A stretch of DNA of 64,000 nt, from the NCBI RefSeq assembly GCF_037450285.1, contig NZ_JAQISN010000001.1, positions 2,790,001 to 2,854,000 of the forward strand. The letters run 5' to 3'. Below are positions 25,094-33,149 of the stretch, piece by piece (within the stretch, counting starts at the first letter, position 1; each line of letters starts with the position of its first letter). Below the pieces are notes generated by a model. That model worked only from the letters and a program-made list of their open reading frames with translations, did not search any database and was not told where the DNA came from. Made by a program: the position numbers and the translations under genes. Source of the stretch: Erwinia sp. SLM-02 (GTDB taxonomy: Bacteria; Pseudomonadota; Gammaproteobacteria; Enterobacterales; Enterobacteriaceae).

Positions 25094-27055
25094 ATGATTT
25101 TAACTAACGTTGAACTTGGTCCTTTCCGTTCGATTAACACTGCCCAAAGCTGTGCTATTGACCATAGAATAACTGTTCTAGTAGGCATGAACGAAGCCGG
25201 AAAAACAGTCTTTCTTCAGGGAATACATAAAGCAAGCGATGCACTAGGTTCAGAGAGTTTTGATGTTATAGAAGATTATCCTAGAAAAGACCTTACACGT
25301 TATAATAAAACACACCAAGATAAACCAGAAATCGCCATCAAGCTGACATATCTTCCTGAAAAAGATGAACTTGATCGCGTAAATAAACTATACAGCACTG
25401 ATCTCAAGGAAGGGTTTTCTTATTCAATTTCAACGAATTACAAAAACATTAGAACCGTAAATATATCTATCGATGAAAAACCAATAATTGATAAAATACT
25501 AAACTCAGGGGACTTTTCCTCTGACACCATATTGCATTTAAGAAATGCAACAACGATTAGAAAGCTCGTTGAATCTTTAGATGACTTAGACTTAAACGAA
25601 AGCGAGCAAAAATCCCATCAAAAATTATCAGCAAGAATAAAAGCATGTCATTGGGATAACATAACCAGTCAAGAAGTTTTTAAACACTTGGACTTATCAC
25701 AGCCAAAAACGTTATATTTCAGTGACTATGACATTCTACCTGGAAAACTAAACATTAAAGACTTGGCGCGTAGATATAAATTATCTGAAAGTGATCCAAC
25801 TCAATTAACAGCTAAACATAAATCCATTTTAGCACTACTGAGGATGGCAGATGTCAGCATTGATGAGCTTTCTGATACGGATGGTTATGAGTCACTAAAA
25901 GCTAAAATAGAAGGCGTATCTAACAGCTTAACTGACCAAATAATGCAGTTCTGGAAACAGAATGAAAATATAGAAGTTGTTGTAGATATTCAGAGTGATT
26001 CTAAAGATGAAGCTCCATTTAATGATGGAGCCAACATATACCTTCGCATAAAAAACAGCAGACATAGAGTGACCACGCCTTTCGATAAAAGAAGCCGTGG
26101 TTTCATATGGTTCTTTAGCTTTTTAGTGTGGTTTGATAGTGTACAATATCAGTTCAATACAGAAGACGAAGATAGGAAACTTATATTATTGCTCGATGAG
26201 CCAGCACTAGCATTACATGCTCTAGCACAATCTGACTTCCTTAATTACATAGATCACCTATCAAAAAATCATCAAGTTATTTATACTACCCACTCTCCCT
26301 TCATGGTTCATCCTGATAGATTAAATCAAGTTCGCATGGTTGAAGATAAAGATAAGATTGGGACTATAATAACAGAAAACCTTTCGAGTACTGATCCCAG
26401 AACAATATTCCCCCTTCAGGCCGCCCTTGGTTGGGATATTGCACAAAATTTATTTATATCAAAGAGAAATCTTTTAGTTGAAGGGCCATCTGAACTTATT
26501 TACCTTAAACAACTATCAGCTTATCTCGAAGCAAAGAACAGAACTGGATTGAATGAAAACATAACTATTGTGCCTACTGGCGGGTTAGATAAAATAATAA
26601 CATTCATTGCTTTACTTGGCGCAAACAATCTTAATATAGCAGTACTTCATGATTATGATGGAAAAAGCAACCAGAAGTTGGATGAAATGATAAAAAACAA
26701 AACAATACATCCAAAATCCATTAAAAACACCTCTATGTACACCGAAAACAAAGACAAACCTAGTGATATAGAGGATCTGTTATCAAACAAAATCTACCTT
26801 GATTATTTCAACAAAACATTTGGTAGTCAAATTCAAGAAAAAATAAAACTAACAGATTTACCTTCTGGCACTAGAATTGTAGAGCGGATTAATAGACACC
26901 TTAAAGAAAAAAACATATCGCTGAGACCTTCCGGAGGTTTTAATCATTACCTCGTCGCTTCGACATTTGGTACCACACCACCGAAAATAATTGACGATAA
27001 AACATTAGATAAATTTGAAATTCTTTTTAAAGATGTCAATAACATACTAAATTAA
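25094..27055 (+). CDS. OLD-family ATP-dependent endonuclease (ABC ATPase plus TOPRIM)
   Basis: The 653-residue protein begins with an ABC-type ATPase domain: Walker A GMNEAGKT (about 31-38), a Walker B-like LILLLDEPALALHA near 380 and the switch His in YTTHSPFMV. The C-terminal part has a TOPRIM-type core: LLVEGPSEL with the conserved Glu and AVLHDYDGKS with the DxD. This order is that of OLD-family nucleases, which include phage P2 Old and GajA of Gabija. No UvrD-type helicase is next to it, so it looks like a stand-alone (class 1-like) member. AAGGA (25083-25087) lies six bases before the ATG at 25094, favouring that start over ATG 25088. Codon use is strongly A/T-rich. A role in phage defence is likely but inferred. 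Confidence 0.85.
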   Translation: MILTNVELGPFRSINTAQSCAIDHRITVLVGMNEAGKTVFLQGIHKASDALGSESFDVIEDYPRKDLTRYNKTHQDKPEIAIKLTYLPEKDELDRVNKLYSTDLKEGFSYSISTNYKNIRTVNISIDEKPIIDKILNSGDFSSDTILHLRNATTIRKLVESLDDLDLNESEQKSHQKLSARIKACHWDNITSQEVFKHLDLSQPKTLYFSDYDILPGKLNIKDLARRYKLSESDPTQLTAKHKSILALLRMADVSIDELSDTDGYESLKAKIEGVSNSLTDQIMQFWKQNENIEVVVDIQSDSKDEAPFNDGANIYLRIKNSRHRVTTPFDKRSRGFIWFFSFLVWFDSVQYQFNTEDEDRKLILLLDEPALALHALAQSDFLNYIDHLSKNHQVIYTTHSPFMVHPDRLNQVRMVEDKDKIGTIITENLSSTDPRTIFPLQAALGWDIAQNLFISKRNLLVEGPSELIYLKQLSAYLEAKNRTGLNENITIVPTGGLDKIITFIALLGANNLNIAVLHDYDGKSNQKLDEMIKNKTIHPKSIKNTSMYTENKDKPSDIEDLLSNKIYLDYFNKTFGSQIQEKIKLTDLPSGTRIVERINRHLKEKNISLRPSGGFNHYLVASTFGTTPPKIIDDKTLDKFEILFKDVNNILN

Positions 27056-27453
27056 ATCACATTTTTAAGGGAGGGGGGTGCATCCCCTCCTAAAAAAAAT
27101 TTTAGATTAAGATGCATTAATAACATCTGAATTCTGTATTTTCCTATATGTGATCTGCTCCATAGACGTTTGGGAGTGGCATTAAGGCTAAGGTGATAAT
27201 CACAGCACCCACTATCCGTATAACATCGCAATGTGCAACGGCGGCATGCGAAACCATTGAAGAATGGTTTTTATCTAGCGCGCAATGATTCCCCCTCTCA
27301 GCCTGCTCGTTGTTTCAGGCGCACACTATTCAACTGCATGAAAAAGTTAAAGAAAATGTCATGGCAGCGGCATCTGGCAGGATTAGTGTGACCGGAATGA
27401 AGAGCCGTTGAGTCCGGCGTCTGGCGTTCGCGCACCGGCGGCGGACCAGTTGC
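27056..27453. other. Island DNA without a recognised gene
   Basis: About 400 bases. A GC-rich stem (GGAGGGG 27070-27076 with CCCCTCC 27084-27090) lies just after the OLD gene and may end its transcript, although the following bases are TAAAAAAAATTTT and not a clean T-run. I see no other coding or RNA feature. Confidence 0.4.
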
Positions 27454-27663
27454 CTATTCCGGCTGCGGTGATTCTGTAATCACCTTAGTGATGCTCTCGC
27501 TGACCTTAAAAGTACCTGAGTAATCCAGATTACTACACTAGTGATCGCGCTCCCTAACCTGCTCCGACATGTAGCGGCTGGACTTGGTGTGAGCGGGGCT
27601 TTTGCAGTACGAGCAGTGCGGCAGCCCAAACTCTTCAGCGGCTATGTCAGGCCGATAATTTGC
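27454..27663 (-). pseudogene. Ogr/Delta-like zinc-finger transcription activator, broken
   Basis: The minus strand in one frame reads GLPHCSYCKSPAHTKSSRYM then SEQVRERDH, stop, CSNLDYSGTFKVSESITKV. This follows the Ogr/Delta family of P2/P4-type phages (HCPxC...AHxRTSRY...ERYHQCxNxxCxxTF). The conserved Gln after His is TAG and the last zinc-binding Cys of the usual four is Tyr, so the gene is inactive; no start codon is evident either. It supports a P4-like satellite or P2-like prophage origin of the island. Confidence 0.7.
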
Positions 27664-27760
27664 ATTTATATAGCTAACTGCTCACGACATGCGCCCACCC
27701 AGAGCAACCCCATCACCCACTATTTAAATCATTATGTCTGTCGTTCAGAACCCTGCCCTA

Positions 27761-28108
27761 TCACAGACTCTTCCAGTCAGGCAGTTTGTTTTTCCACCTG
27801 CCCCAGTAATGGAATAGTGCCATGGATATACCAAACAGCAAACCGGTCAAGAGGGCGGTAGACACCGCACGCAACACGCTGAAATCCTGATGTTGCCAGT
27901 GACTAAACCACATAATAACGCCCCACAGAGGGCCGAACCAGGCGGTATATAACAACGTATTCAGCCAGAAAGGGGCAAACGGTGGGGGCGGTACTTTACC
28001 CCCAAGCTTCCAGCACAAGCGCAGGATCGGTGGCGCATAATTGCTCCGCCACATCTTTTTTTCCTCCAGCAGCGCTATTGCCTTTTTCTTCTTGCCTTCA
28101 AACGTCAT
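27761..28108 (-). CDS. DUF6404 family membrane protein
   Basis: A 115-residue protein of unknown function. It starts MTFEGKKKKAIALLEEKKMW and has MWRSNYAPPILRLCWKLGGK and VPPPPFAPFW, which I associate with the DUF6404 family, then two hydrophobic segments (NTLLYTAWFGPLWGVIMWF and AVSTALLTGLLFGISMALF) that should span the inner membrane. It is alone between the island and the MBL gene, on the minus strand, and probably belongs to the native chromosome. Confidence 0.75.
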   Translation of the reverse strand: MTFEGKKKKAIALLEEKKMWRSNYAPPILRLCWKLGGKVPPPPFAPFWLNTLLYTAWFGPLWGVIMWFSHWQHQDFSVLRAVSTALLTGLLFGISMALFHYWGRWKNKLPDWKSL

Positions 28109-28215
28109 CTGAATCCTTCCATCAGGTATCTTTAAGTAATGTCTGATAATAGGCTTTATCCAGAGTCAGTTAAAGCGTAAATCAATCAACGTTCAGCCCT
28201 GCCTGCCCCACCCAA

Positions 28216-28920
28216 CTACCGATTATTCAGCATCCAGTATTTATAAGCCGTTCTGATGCAGTCATGCGCATCGCTGCCTATGCGGGGGATGCCGTGTCCG
28301 CCAACGACCACGGTTGGCTTGAGGTCCAACTGCCACAGTCTGGCAAAGCTTTCTCCCAGCTTTTCGCCGCTGTAGGTCATATCCCCTTTCCAGCCGGTAA
28401 AGGCGGCAGCGCCGGTTTCGCCGTCCGGGAAAAACATGTCGCCGCTGAACAGCACGCGGTCTTCGCCCAGCGTCAGGTAGTACAGTACGCTGCCGTCGGT
28501 ATGGCCCGGGGCCAGGTAAACCTGAATCGTCAGGTCGCCGATTTGCAGCACCGTATCGCGGTCAAAGGTTTGATCCGGCGTACAGGGCGGCATCACGTGG
28601 TTGGTCTGCGGGCTGTTCAGGCCCAGATGGCCGTCAGTCAGCATCTGCGCGTCTGCCGCCCCCACGCACACTTTCGCCCCTTTCTGCTGAAACCAGGCGG
28701 CGCAGCCCGCGTGGTCGTCGTGGCCGTGCGTCATTAAAACGTGGGTGATGCGATCCTCGCTGATGTCCCAGTGGCGGAGGTTCGCCAGAATAGTATCCCG
28801 CGCGCCGGGAACGCTGCAGTCAATCAGGATAAAGCCCTCGCTGTGCTCTACGGCGTAGGCGTTGCCCAGCCTGCCGTAGGTGCCGCCTGAAACAAGGTAC
28901 AGTCTTTTTCTAATCTGCAT
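28216..28920 (-). CDS. MBL-fold metallo-hydrolase
   Basis: The 234-residue protein has the metallo-beta-lactamase zinc motif THGHDDHAG (HxHxDH) near residues 64-72, a further His in APGHTDGS, Asp in FSGDMFF and a final His in VVGGHGIP. The substrate cannot be told; glyoxalase II-type thioesters, lactones and phosphodiesters are all possible. It follows the PTS permease gene by 5 bp in the same direction, so both are in one transcript and it may act on the imported sugar phosphate or its product. Confidence 0.88.
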   Translation of the reverse strand: MQIRKRLYLVSGGTYGRLGNAYAVEHSEGFILIDCSVPGARDTILANLRHWDISEDRITHVLMTHGHDDHAGCAAWFQQKGAKVCVGAADAQMLTDGHLGLNSPQTNHVMPPCTPDQTFDRDTVLQIGDLTIQVYLAPGHTDGSVLYYLTLGEDRVLFSGDMFFPDGETGAAAFTGWKGDMTYSGEKLGESFARLWQLDLKPTVVVGGHGIPRIGSDAHDCIRTAYKYWMLNNR

Positions 28921-28925
28921 CGCGG

Positions 28926-30536
28926 TTAGTCCTTTTGCATTGCATCCATATATTCAACGAGTTCAGTTTTGATATGCCCAACCTTCAGGCCGTATATCAC
29001 CTGGGCACTGTTCCCTTTCACAAATACACCGGCCGCCCCCGTCTGGCTGAGCAGCGCCTTATCAACCTTCTCACCGTTGAGTAAGGTCACGCGCAGCCGC
29101 GTTGCGCAGTTGTCCACCTCTTCGATATTGCCCAGGCCACCCAGTCCGGCAACGATTTGTGCGTTTCGTTCGCTCAGGGTGTCAGCGGGCAGATCCTTAC
29201 CGGCACCACCGGCATCGCTTTTTTTACTGCTGACGTAGTCCGACCGGCTGTGCAGGCGGACATCGTCCGCACGATCTTCGCGACCGGGCGTTTTCAGTTT
29301 CAGTCGGGTAATCGCCACCCGGAACGTAATGTAGTAGAGGAAGGCAAACGCCACGCCGGTCAGCACCAGGGGGATCCAGTGCGTGCGGTCGTTGCCGGGG
29401 ATCACGCCGTAGATCAGAAAGTCAAAGAACCCGCCCGAGAAGGTATAGCCCACGCCGGCATGAAGCAGGTAAACCACCGCAAAGGCAAAGCCGGAAAGCA
29501 CACAGTGGATCCCGAAGTAGAGCAGCGGCGAAGCGAACAGGAATGAAAACTCCAGCGGCTCCGTGATCCCGGTGAGGAAGGAGGTAATCGATGCGGAAAA
29601 CAGCAGTCCTTTGGCTTTGGTTTTATTTTCTTTATACGCCGTGTGGTACATCGCCAGCGCCGCAGCCGGGAAGCCAAACATCATAATGATGTAGTTGCCG
29701 GAATAGAATTTCGCCACTTCGGGGCTGATGACGTCGCCGTGGCCGAGTTGAGCAAACAGAATATTCTGCGCGCCCACCACCACTTCGCCGCCCACGGTGG
29801 CGGTGCCCCCCAGCGCAGTCTGCCAGAACGGCATATAGAATACGTGGTGCAGGCCGGTGGGGATCAGCGCCCGCAGGATCACCCCGTAGAGGAACACGCC
29901 AAACTCCCCCATCCGGGCAATGCCTGCGCCCAGCGAGGCAATGCCTCCGGCAATCCACGGCCAGACAAGGGCAAAGGCGATGCCGATAACGATAGCCGCC
30001 ACGCAGGAAATTATCGGGATAAAGCGCTCGCCGGAGAAAAAGGCCAGCATGTCCGGCAGAACGATTTTACAGAAGCGGTTATGCAACACCGCAACCGCGA
30101 TACCGATAACCACCCCACCCAGCACGCTGGTGTTCATGGTGTTCTTAAAGCTCATGAAGTCAGAAATCAGTCCGGGCGTTTTGAGCAGCAGGTCAAGGTC
30201 CAGAAAGTTTTTGACGGTGCTGGAAAGTGCGGCGTTCATCACGAAATACGCTATCAACGCCGACAGTGCCGCCACTTCTTTACTGCTTTTCGCCAGGCCA
30301 AGCGCCACCCCGACGGCAAACAGCAGTGGTAAGATGCCGAACAGAATACTGCCGCTGTCCGTCAGCACGGAGACCAGCCGGAACGCTAAACTGCCCTCAT
30401 CAAGCAGCGTGCTGCGTGCCGGGTTGGTCAGGGTTGACCCCACGCCCAGTAATAAACCTGCCAGAGGAAGCACTGCGATAGGCAGAACGAATGACTTACC
30501 TACTTTTTGTAGAAAATTGAAGACGTTATTATCCAT
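28926..30536 (-). CDS. PTS system EIICB component, glucose/maltose/N-acetylglucosamine type
   Basis: A membrane permease that imports and phosphorylates a sugar with phosphate from HPr via an EIIA. The 536 residues start MDNNVFNFLQKVGKSFVLPI and form the EIIC domain (about 1-390, with the substrate-loop GITEPLEFSFLFASPLLYF), a linker, and a C-terminal EIIB domain with the phosphorylated Cys in EEVDNCATRLRV. No EIIA domain is attached, so it probably uses EIIA-Glc (Crr). It resembles MalX-type proteins, but the sugar is unknown. Transcribed divergently from a DeoR-type regulator. Confidence 0.9.
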   Translation of the reverse strand: MDNNVFNFLQKVGKSFVLPIAVLPLAGLLLGVGSTLTNPARSTLLDEGSLAFRLVSVLTDSGSILFGILPLLFAVGVALGLAKSSKEVAALSALIAYFVMNAALSSTVKNFLDLDLLLKTPGLISDFMSFKNTMNTSVLGGVVIGIAVAVLHNRFCKIVLPDMLAFFSGERFIPIISCVAAIVIGIAFALVWPWIAGGIASLGAGIARMGEFGVFLYGVILRALIPTGLHHVFYMPFWQTALGGTATVGGEVVVGAQNILFAQLGHGDVISPEVAKFYSGNYIIMMFGFPAAALAMYHTAYKENKTKAKGLLFSASITSFLTGITEPLEFSFLFASPLLYFGIHCVLSGFAFAVVYLLHAGVGYTFSGGFFDFLIYGVIPGNDRTHWIPLVLTGVAFAFLYYITFRVAITRLKLKTPGREDRADDVRLHSRSDYVSSKKSDAGGAGKDLPADTLSERNAQIVAGLGGLGNIEEVDNCATRLRVTLLNGEKVDKALLSQTGAAGVFVKGNSAQVIYGLKVGHIKTELVEYMDAMQKD

Positions 30537-30616
30537 GTCGCACAACCTCCGGGAGAAACGGAATTGAAATCGAGTCTGACCATGACAGGGTTGACTATAA
30601 ATCCGCACTGCATCGG

Positions 30617-30634
30617 AATGCAATAATTTGCATT
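30617..30634. promoter_or_regulatory. Palindrome between the PTS gene and the DeoR regulator
   Basis: AATGCAA-TAAT-TTGCATT is an inverted repeat with 7-bp arms; a related half, TTGCAG...AATGCA, follows at about 30660-30672. It lies in the divergent promoter region and is a likely operator for the adjacent DeoR-family protein. Confidence 0.55.
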
Positions 30635-30709
30635 AAAATGCTTAACTCAGATCAAATAATTGCAGAACAATGCACCCGGTGTTAGGCTGCATGCATCAAG
30701 GAGCCAGCC

Positions 30710-31477
30710 ATGCTGATTGAAGACCGTTTAGAGAAGATCAAAAAAATCATTCAGGAAAACAAGAGCGTTTCCATCGAAACGCTGGTCGCCAGAACGGGCG
30801 TATCTAAAGACACCGTCCGCCGCGACCTGATCAGGCTTGAGCAGGACAACATCATCAAACGTACGCACGGTGGCGCGGTGTTCAATAACCGCGATGCTCT
30901 GATTTTTGATTACACAGAGCGTGCAGGCACCCTGAACCCGGTTAAAGAAAGCATTGCAGAGCAGGCCGCCCGGCTGATTAACGACAATACCAGCGTGATT
31001 TTTGATGCCTCGACCACGGTGGAGTCGGTCATCCGTCAACTCGGCGATAAGCCGATGCGGGCGATTACCAACTCACTGACCAATGCCAGCCAGCTGGCAA
31101 AAAATAAGGCCTGCGAGGTCAAACTGCTGCCGGGAACCCTGCACAAGGAGCAGCTGTTTTTATTCGGAGGAGAGACGATTCAGAAGCTGGCGGAGTATCA
31201 CGTTGATTCCGTCCTGCTGGGCATTTTTGCCATCTCTGAAAAAGGCGTTTTCATTCATACCGAAGAAGAAGGCCTGGTGAAAAGGCAGATGGTGCTGCAG
31301 GGAACCAAAGTTATTGCCCTGGCCGATCACACAAAAATTAATACCACCGGATTTTTTAAGGTCTGCGATCTCTCGCAGATAGATGTACTGATTACGGACA
31401 GTCGTCCCGACGACAATTTTATGAAGGCGTTAAAGGAACATGACGTCGAACTCATTCTGACTACTACGTTAACGTGA
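30710..31477 (+). CDS. DeoR/GlpR family transcriptional regulator
   Basis: The 255-residue protein has the N-terminal DeoR helix-turn-helix (EDRLEKIKKIIQENKSV, GVSKDTVRRDLIRLEQD) with the family end KRTHGGAVF, and the C-terminal DeoR sensor domain (FDASTTVESVIRQL, ADHTKINTTGF) that binds sugar phosphates. It is divergent from the PTS/MBL unit and upstream of the M24-fold gene, so it probably controls both and responds to the phosphorylated substrate. Confidence 0.92.
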   Translation: MLIEDRLEKIKKIIQENKSVSIETLVARTGVSKDTVRRDLIRLEQDNIIKRTHGGAVFNNRDALIFDYTERAGTLNPVKESIAEQAARLINDNTSVIFDASTTVESVIRQLGDKPMRAITNSLTNASQLAKNKACEVKLLPGTLHKEQLFLFGGETIQKLAEYHVDSVLLGIFAISEKGVFIHTEEEGLVKRQMVLQGTKVIALADHTKINTTGFFKVCDLSQIDVLITDSRPDDNFMKALKEHDVELILTTTLT

Positions 31478-31485
31478 GGTTAATT

Positions 31486-32874
31486 ATGAATACCAGAGTT
31501 ATCCAGCTGAAATCCACAGCGTCTCCCCGCCAGTTCACTGACGTGGTTCCCGTTCCGTTGAGTGATGCAACGATGCTGGAACGTAAAAACAAAGTTCTGG
31601 CCCGCATGAAGGATGAAGGTTTTGACGCCATCCTGATCTATGCGGATAAGGAGCACGGGGGTAACTTTGAGTATCTCACGGGATTTTTCCCCCGCTTTGA
31701 AGAAGGCCTGCTACTGCTAGAACAAAGCGGTAAGGCTACGCTGATTCTGGGCAATGAAAATCTCAAAATGGCCGGCTATTCCCGCATTCCGGTCACGCTG
31801 AAGCACTGCCCGTACTTCTCGCTGCCTAATCAGCCCATGGATAATGAAGTCAGCATCGAGCGGCTGTTTATGGACATCGGCCTTAACGCGTTTACTAAAC
31901 TCGGGCTGGTTGGCTGGAAAATGTTCACCTCCACCTACGGCAACAACAAAAAGCTGTTTGATTTACCGAGTTTTATTGTCGATGCCGTCAGAAGCACGCT
32001 GCCTGCCGCATCCGCGCTGGAAAATGCCGCGCACCTGTTCATTCGTGGCGACGGCGGCGCCCGCACCACCAATAATGAAAATGAAATCGCCCACTATGAA
32101 TATGGCGCGAATCTGGCGTCCAACTGCGTCCTTAATGCGATGAACGCCGTTACGCCAGGCATTCGTGAAACGGAGCTGGGTAACTATCTGTCGGCAGAGG
32201 GGCAGTATCAGACCGTTGTGACCATTGCTGCTACCGGGCAGCGCTTTGATAAGGCCAACTTTTTCCCGACCGACAAGCAGGTTGAACGCGGTCAGCCCGT
32301 CTCCCTGACGGCGGGATTTAAGGGCGGACTTTCCAGCCGGACGGGATTCGCCGTGGCGGATGAAAGTGAACTGCCGGCGAACCAGAAAGACTATCTGGAC
32401 AGAGTGGCGAAACCCTATTTTGCGGCCGTCGCCACCTGGCTTGAGCAGATCCGGATTGGTATGCCCGGCGGCGAGATGTATGCGCTGATTGAAAAGGTGC
32501 TGGATAAAGAACGCTACGGCTGGCACCTGAACCCCGGGCATCTGAGCGCGGATGAAGAGTGGATGTCTTCCCCGATTTACAACGGGTCGGCGGAAACGTT
32601 AAAAAGCGGCATGATTATGCAGATTGATATTATCCCTACGGTGCCGGGCTATACCGGCGTGAGCGCGGAAGAGAGCATCGCGCTGGCGGACAGCACGCTG
32701 CAGGATAAAATCCAGACCGCTTATCCTGCGCTGTGGGAGAGGATCGCTGCCCGGCGCGACTACCTCCGCGATGAATTAAACATTCACCTGTCGGATGATG
32801 TCATTCCTTTATCCAACAGCGTCGCCTATCTGCGCCCCTTCCTGCTGGCAAAAGATCGCGCCCTGAGCTGCTAA
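31486..32874 (+). CDS. M24 / creatinase-prolidase fold protein lacking metal-ligand Asp residues
   Basis: The 462-residue protein has the two-domain pita-bread fold: an N-terminal creatinase domain (FDAILIYADKEHGGNFEYLT) and a C-terminal domain with GWHLNPGHLSADEEWMSSPI and QIDIIPTVPGYTGVSAEESI. Where metal peptidases have LDxG and SDxTR this protein reads VSLTAGFKG and LSSRTGF, so the two Asp metal ligands are missing. This recalls creatinase, which uses the fold without metals. GAGG precedes the ATG at 31486. The upstream DeoR stop lies 8 bp before the start, so they are cotranscribed. The substrate is unknown. Confidence 0.82.
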   Translation: MNTRVIQLKSTASPRQFTDVVPVPLSDATMLERKNKVLARMKDEGFDAILIYADKEHGGNFEYLTGFFPRFEEGLLLLEQSGKATLILGNENLKMAGYSRIPVTLKHCPYFSLPNQPMDNEVSIERLFMDIGLNAFTKLGLVGWKMFTSTYGNNKKLFDLPSFIVDAVRSTLPAASALENAAHLFIRGDGGARTTNNENEIAHYEYGANLASNCVLNAMNAVTPGIRETELGNYLSAEGQYQTVVTIAATGQRFDKANFFPTDKQVERGQPVSLTAGFKGGLSSRTGFAVADESELPANQKDYLDRVAKPYFAAVATWLEQIRIGMPGGEMYALIEKVLDKERYGWHLNPGHLSADEEWMSSPIYNGSAETLKSGMIMQIDIIPTVPGYTGVSAEESIALADSTLQDKIQTAYPALWERIAARRDYLRDELNIHLSDDVIPLSNSVAYLRPFLLAKDRALSC

Positions 32875-32905
32875 GATCCTGTTTTCTGCCCGCAAAGCCG
32901 TCTTT

Positions 32906-32940
32906 AAATAAGGAACCGCAGTGGTTCCTTATTTCCTTTC
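32906..32940 (+). terminator. Terminator after the M24-fold gene
   Basis: A perfect 12-bp stem, AAATAAGGAACC (32906-32917) with GGTTCCTTATTT (32923-32934) and a 5-base loop, lies 31 bp after the stop and is followed by a pyrimidine-rich stretch. Confidence 0.8.
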
Positions 32941-33099
32941 TGACGTACCCTTGCGGACTCTCTTACACCTCATCTCAAAACGCATTGACCATACTAAAAT
33001 GCTCAATTTCAATCACCACTCTCAAAATCCTGCAGAAAAAAGATTAAGTTCAATCATAGAATCGTACTAAATGTGTGACGAGCGTCGATTAAAAATCTT

Positions 33100-33140
33100 T
33101 TGTGATTAAATAAAATCAAATTGATTTCACTTAATCACAA
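33100..33140. promoter_or_regulatory. Inverted repeat upstream of the KdgT-like permease
   Basis: TTGTGATTAA (33100-33109) and TTAATCACAA (33131-33140) are perfect inverted complements, with an inner near-palindrome ATCAAATTGAT between them. The second arm ends 9 bp before the permease ATG. A likely operator of the DeoR-type protein encoded at the end of this operon. Confidence 0.6.
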
Positions 33141-33149
33141 GGCAACCGC

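Larger units (their letters stand above)
20434..27700. mobile_element. Decayed genomic island downstream of ssrA
   Basis: The stretch starts just past the ssrA terminator and contains fragments of a P4-type tyrosine integrase, two IS3-family elements, genes with A/T-rich codon use unlike the flanks, and a broken Ogr/Delta phage regulator. All are marks of an integrative element that used the ssrA 3' end. I did not find a convincing copy of the ssrA 3' end (attR), so the right boundary is approximate. Confidence 0.75.

Noticed and set aside
27626..27645. Sequence CCAAACTCTTCAGCGGCTAT resembling the bases just after ssrA (20353-20372), a possible attR
   Set aside because: It lies inside the Ogr/Delta-like pseudogene, where the same bases encode a plausible protein segment, and it lacks the tmRNA 3' end itself; the likeness is probably chance.
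27541..27861. 106-codon plus-strand frame at the right island border
   Set aside because: It covers the antisense of the Ogr-like pseudogene and of the DUF6404 gene; no start signal.
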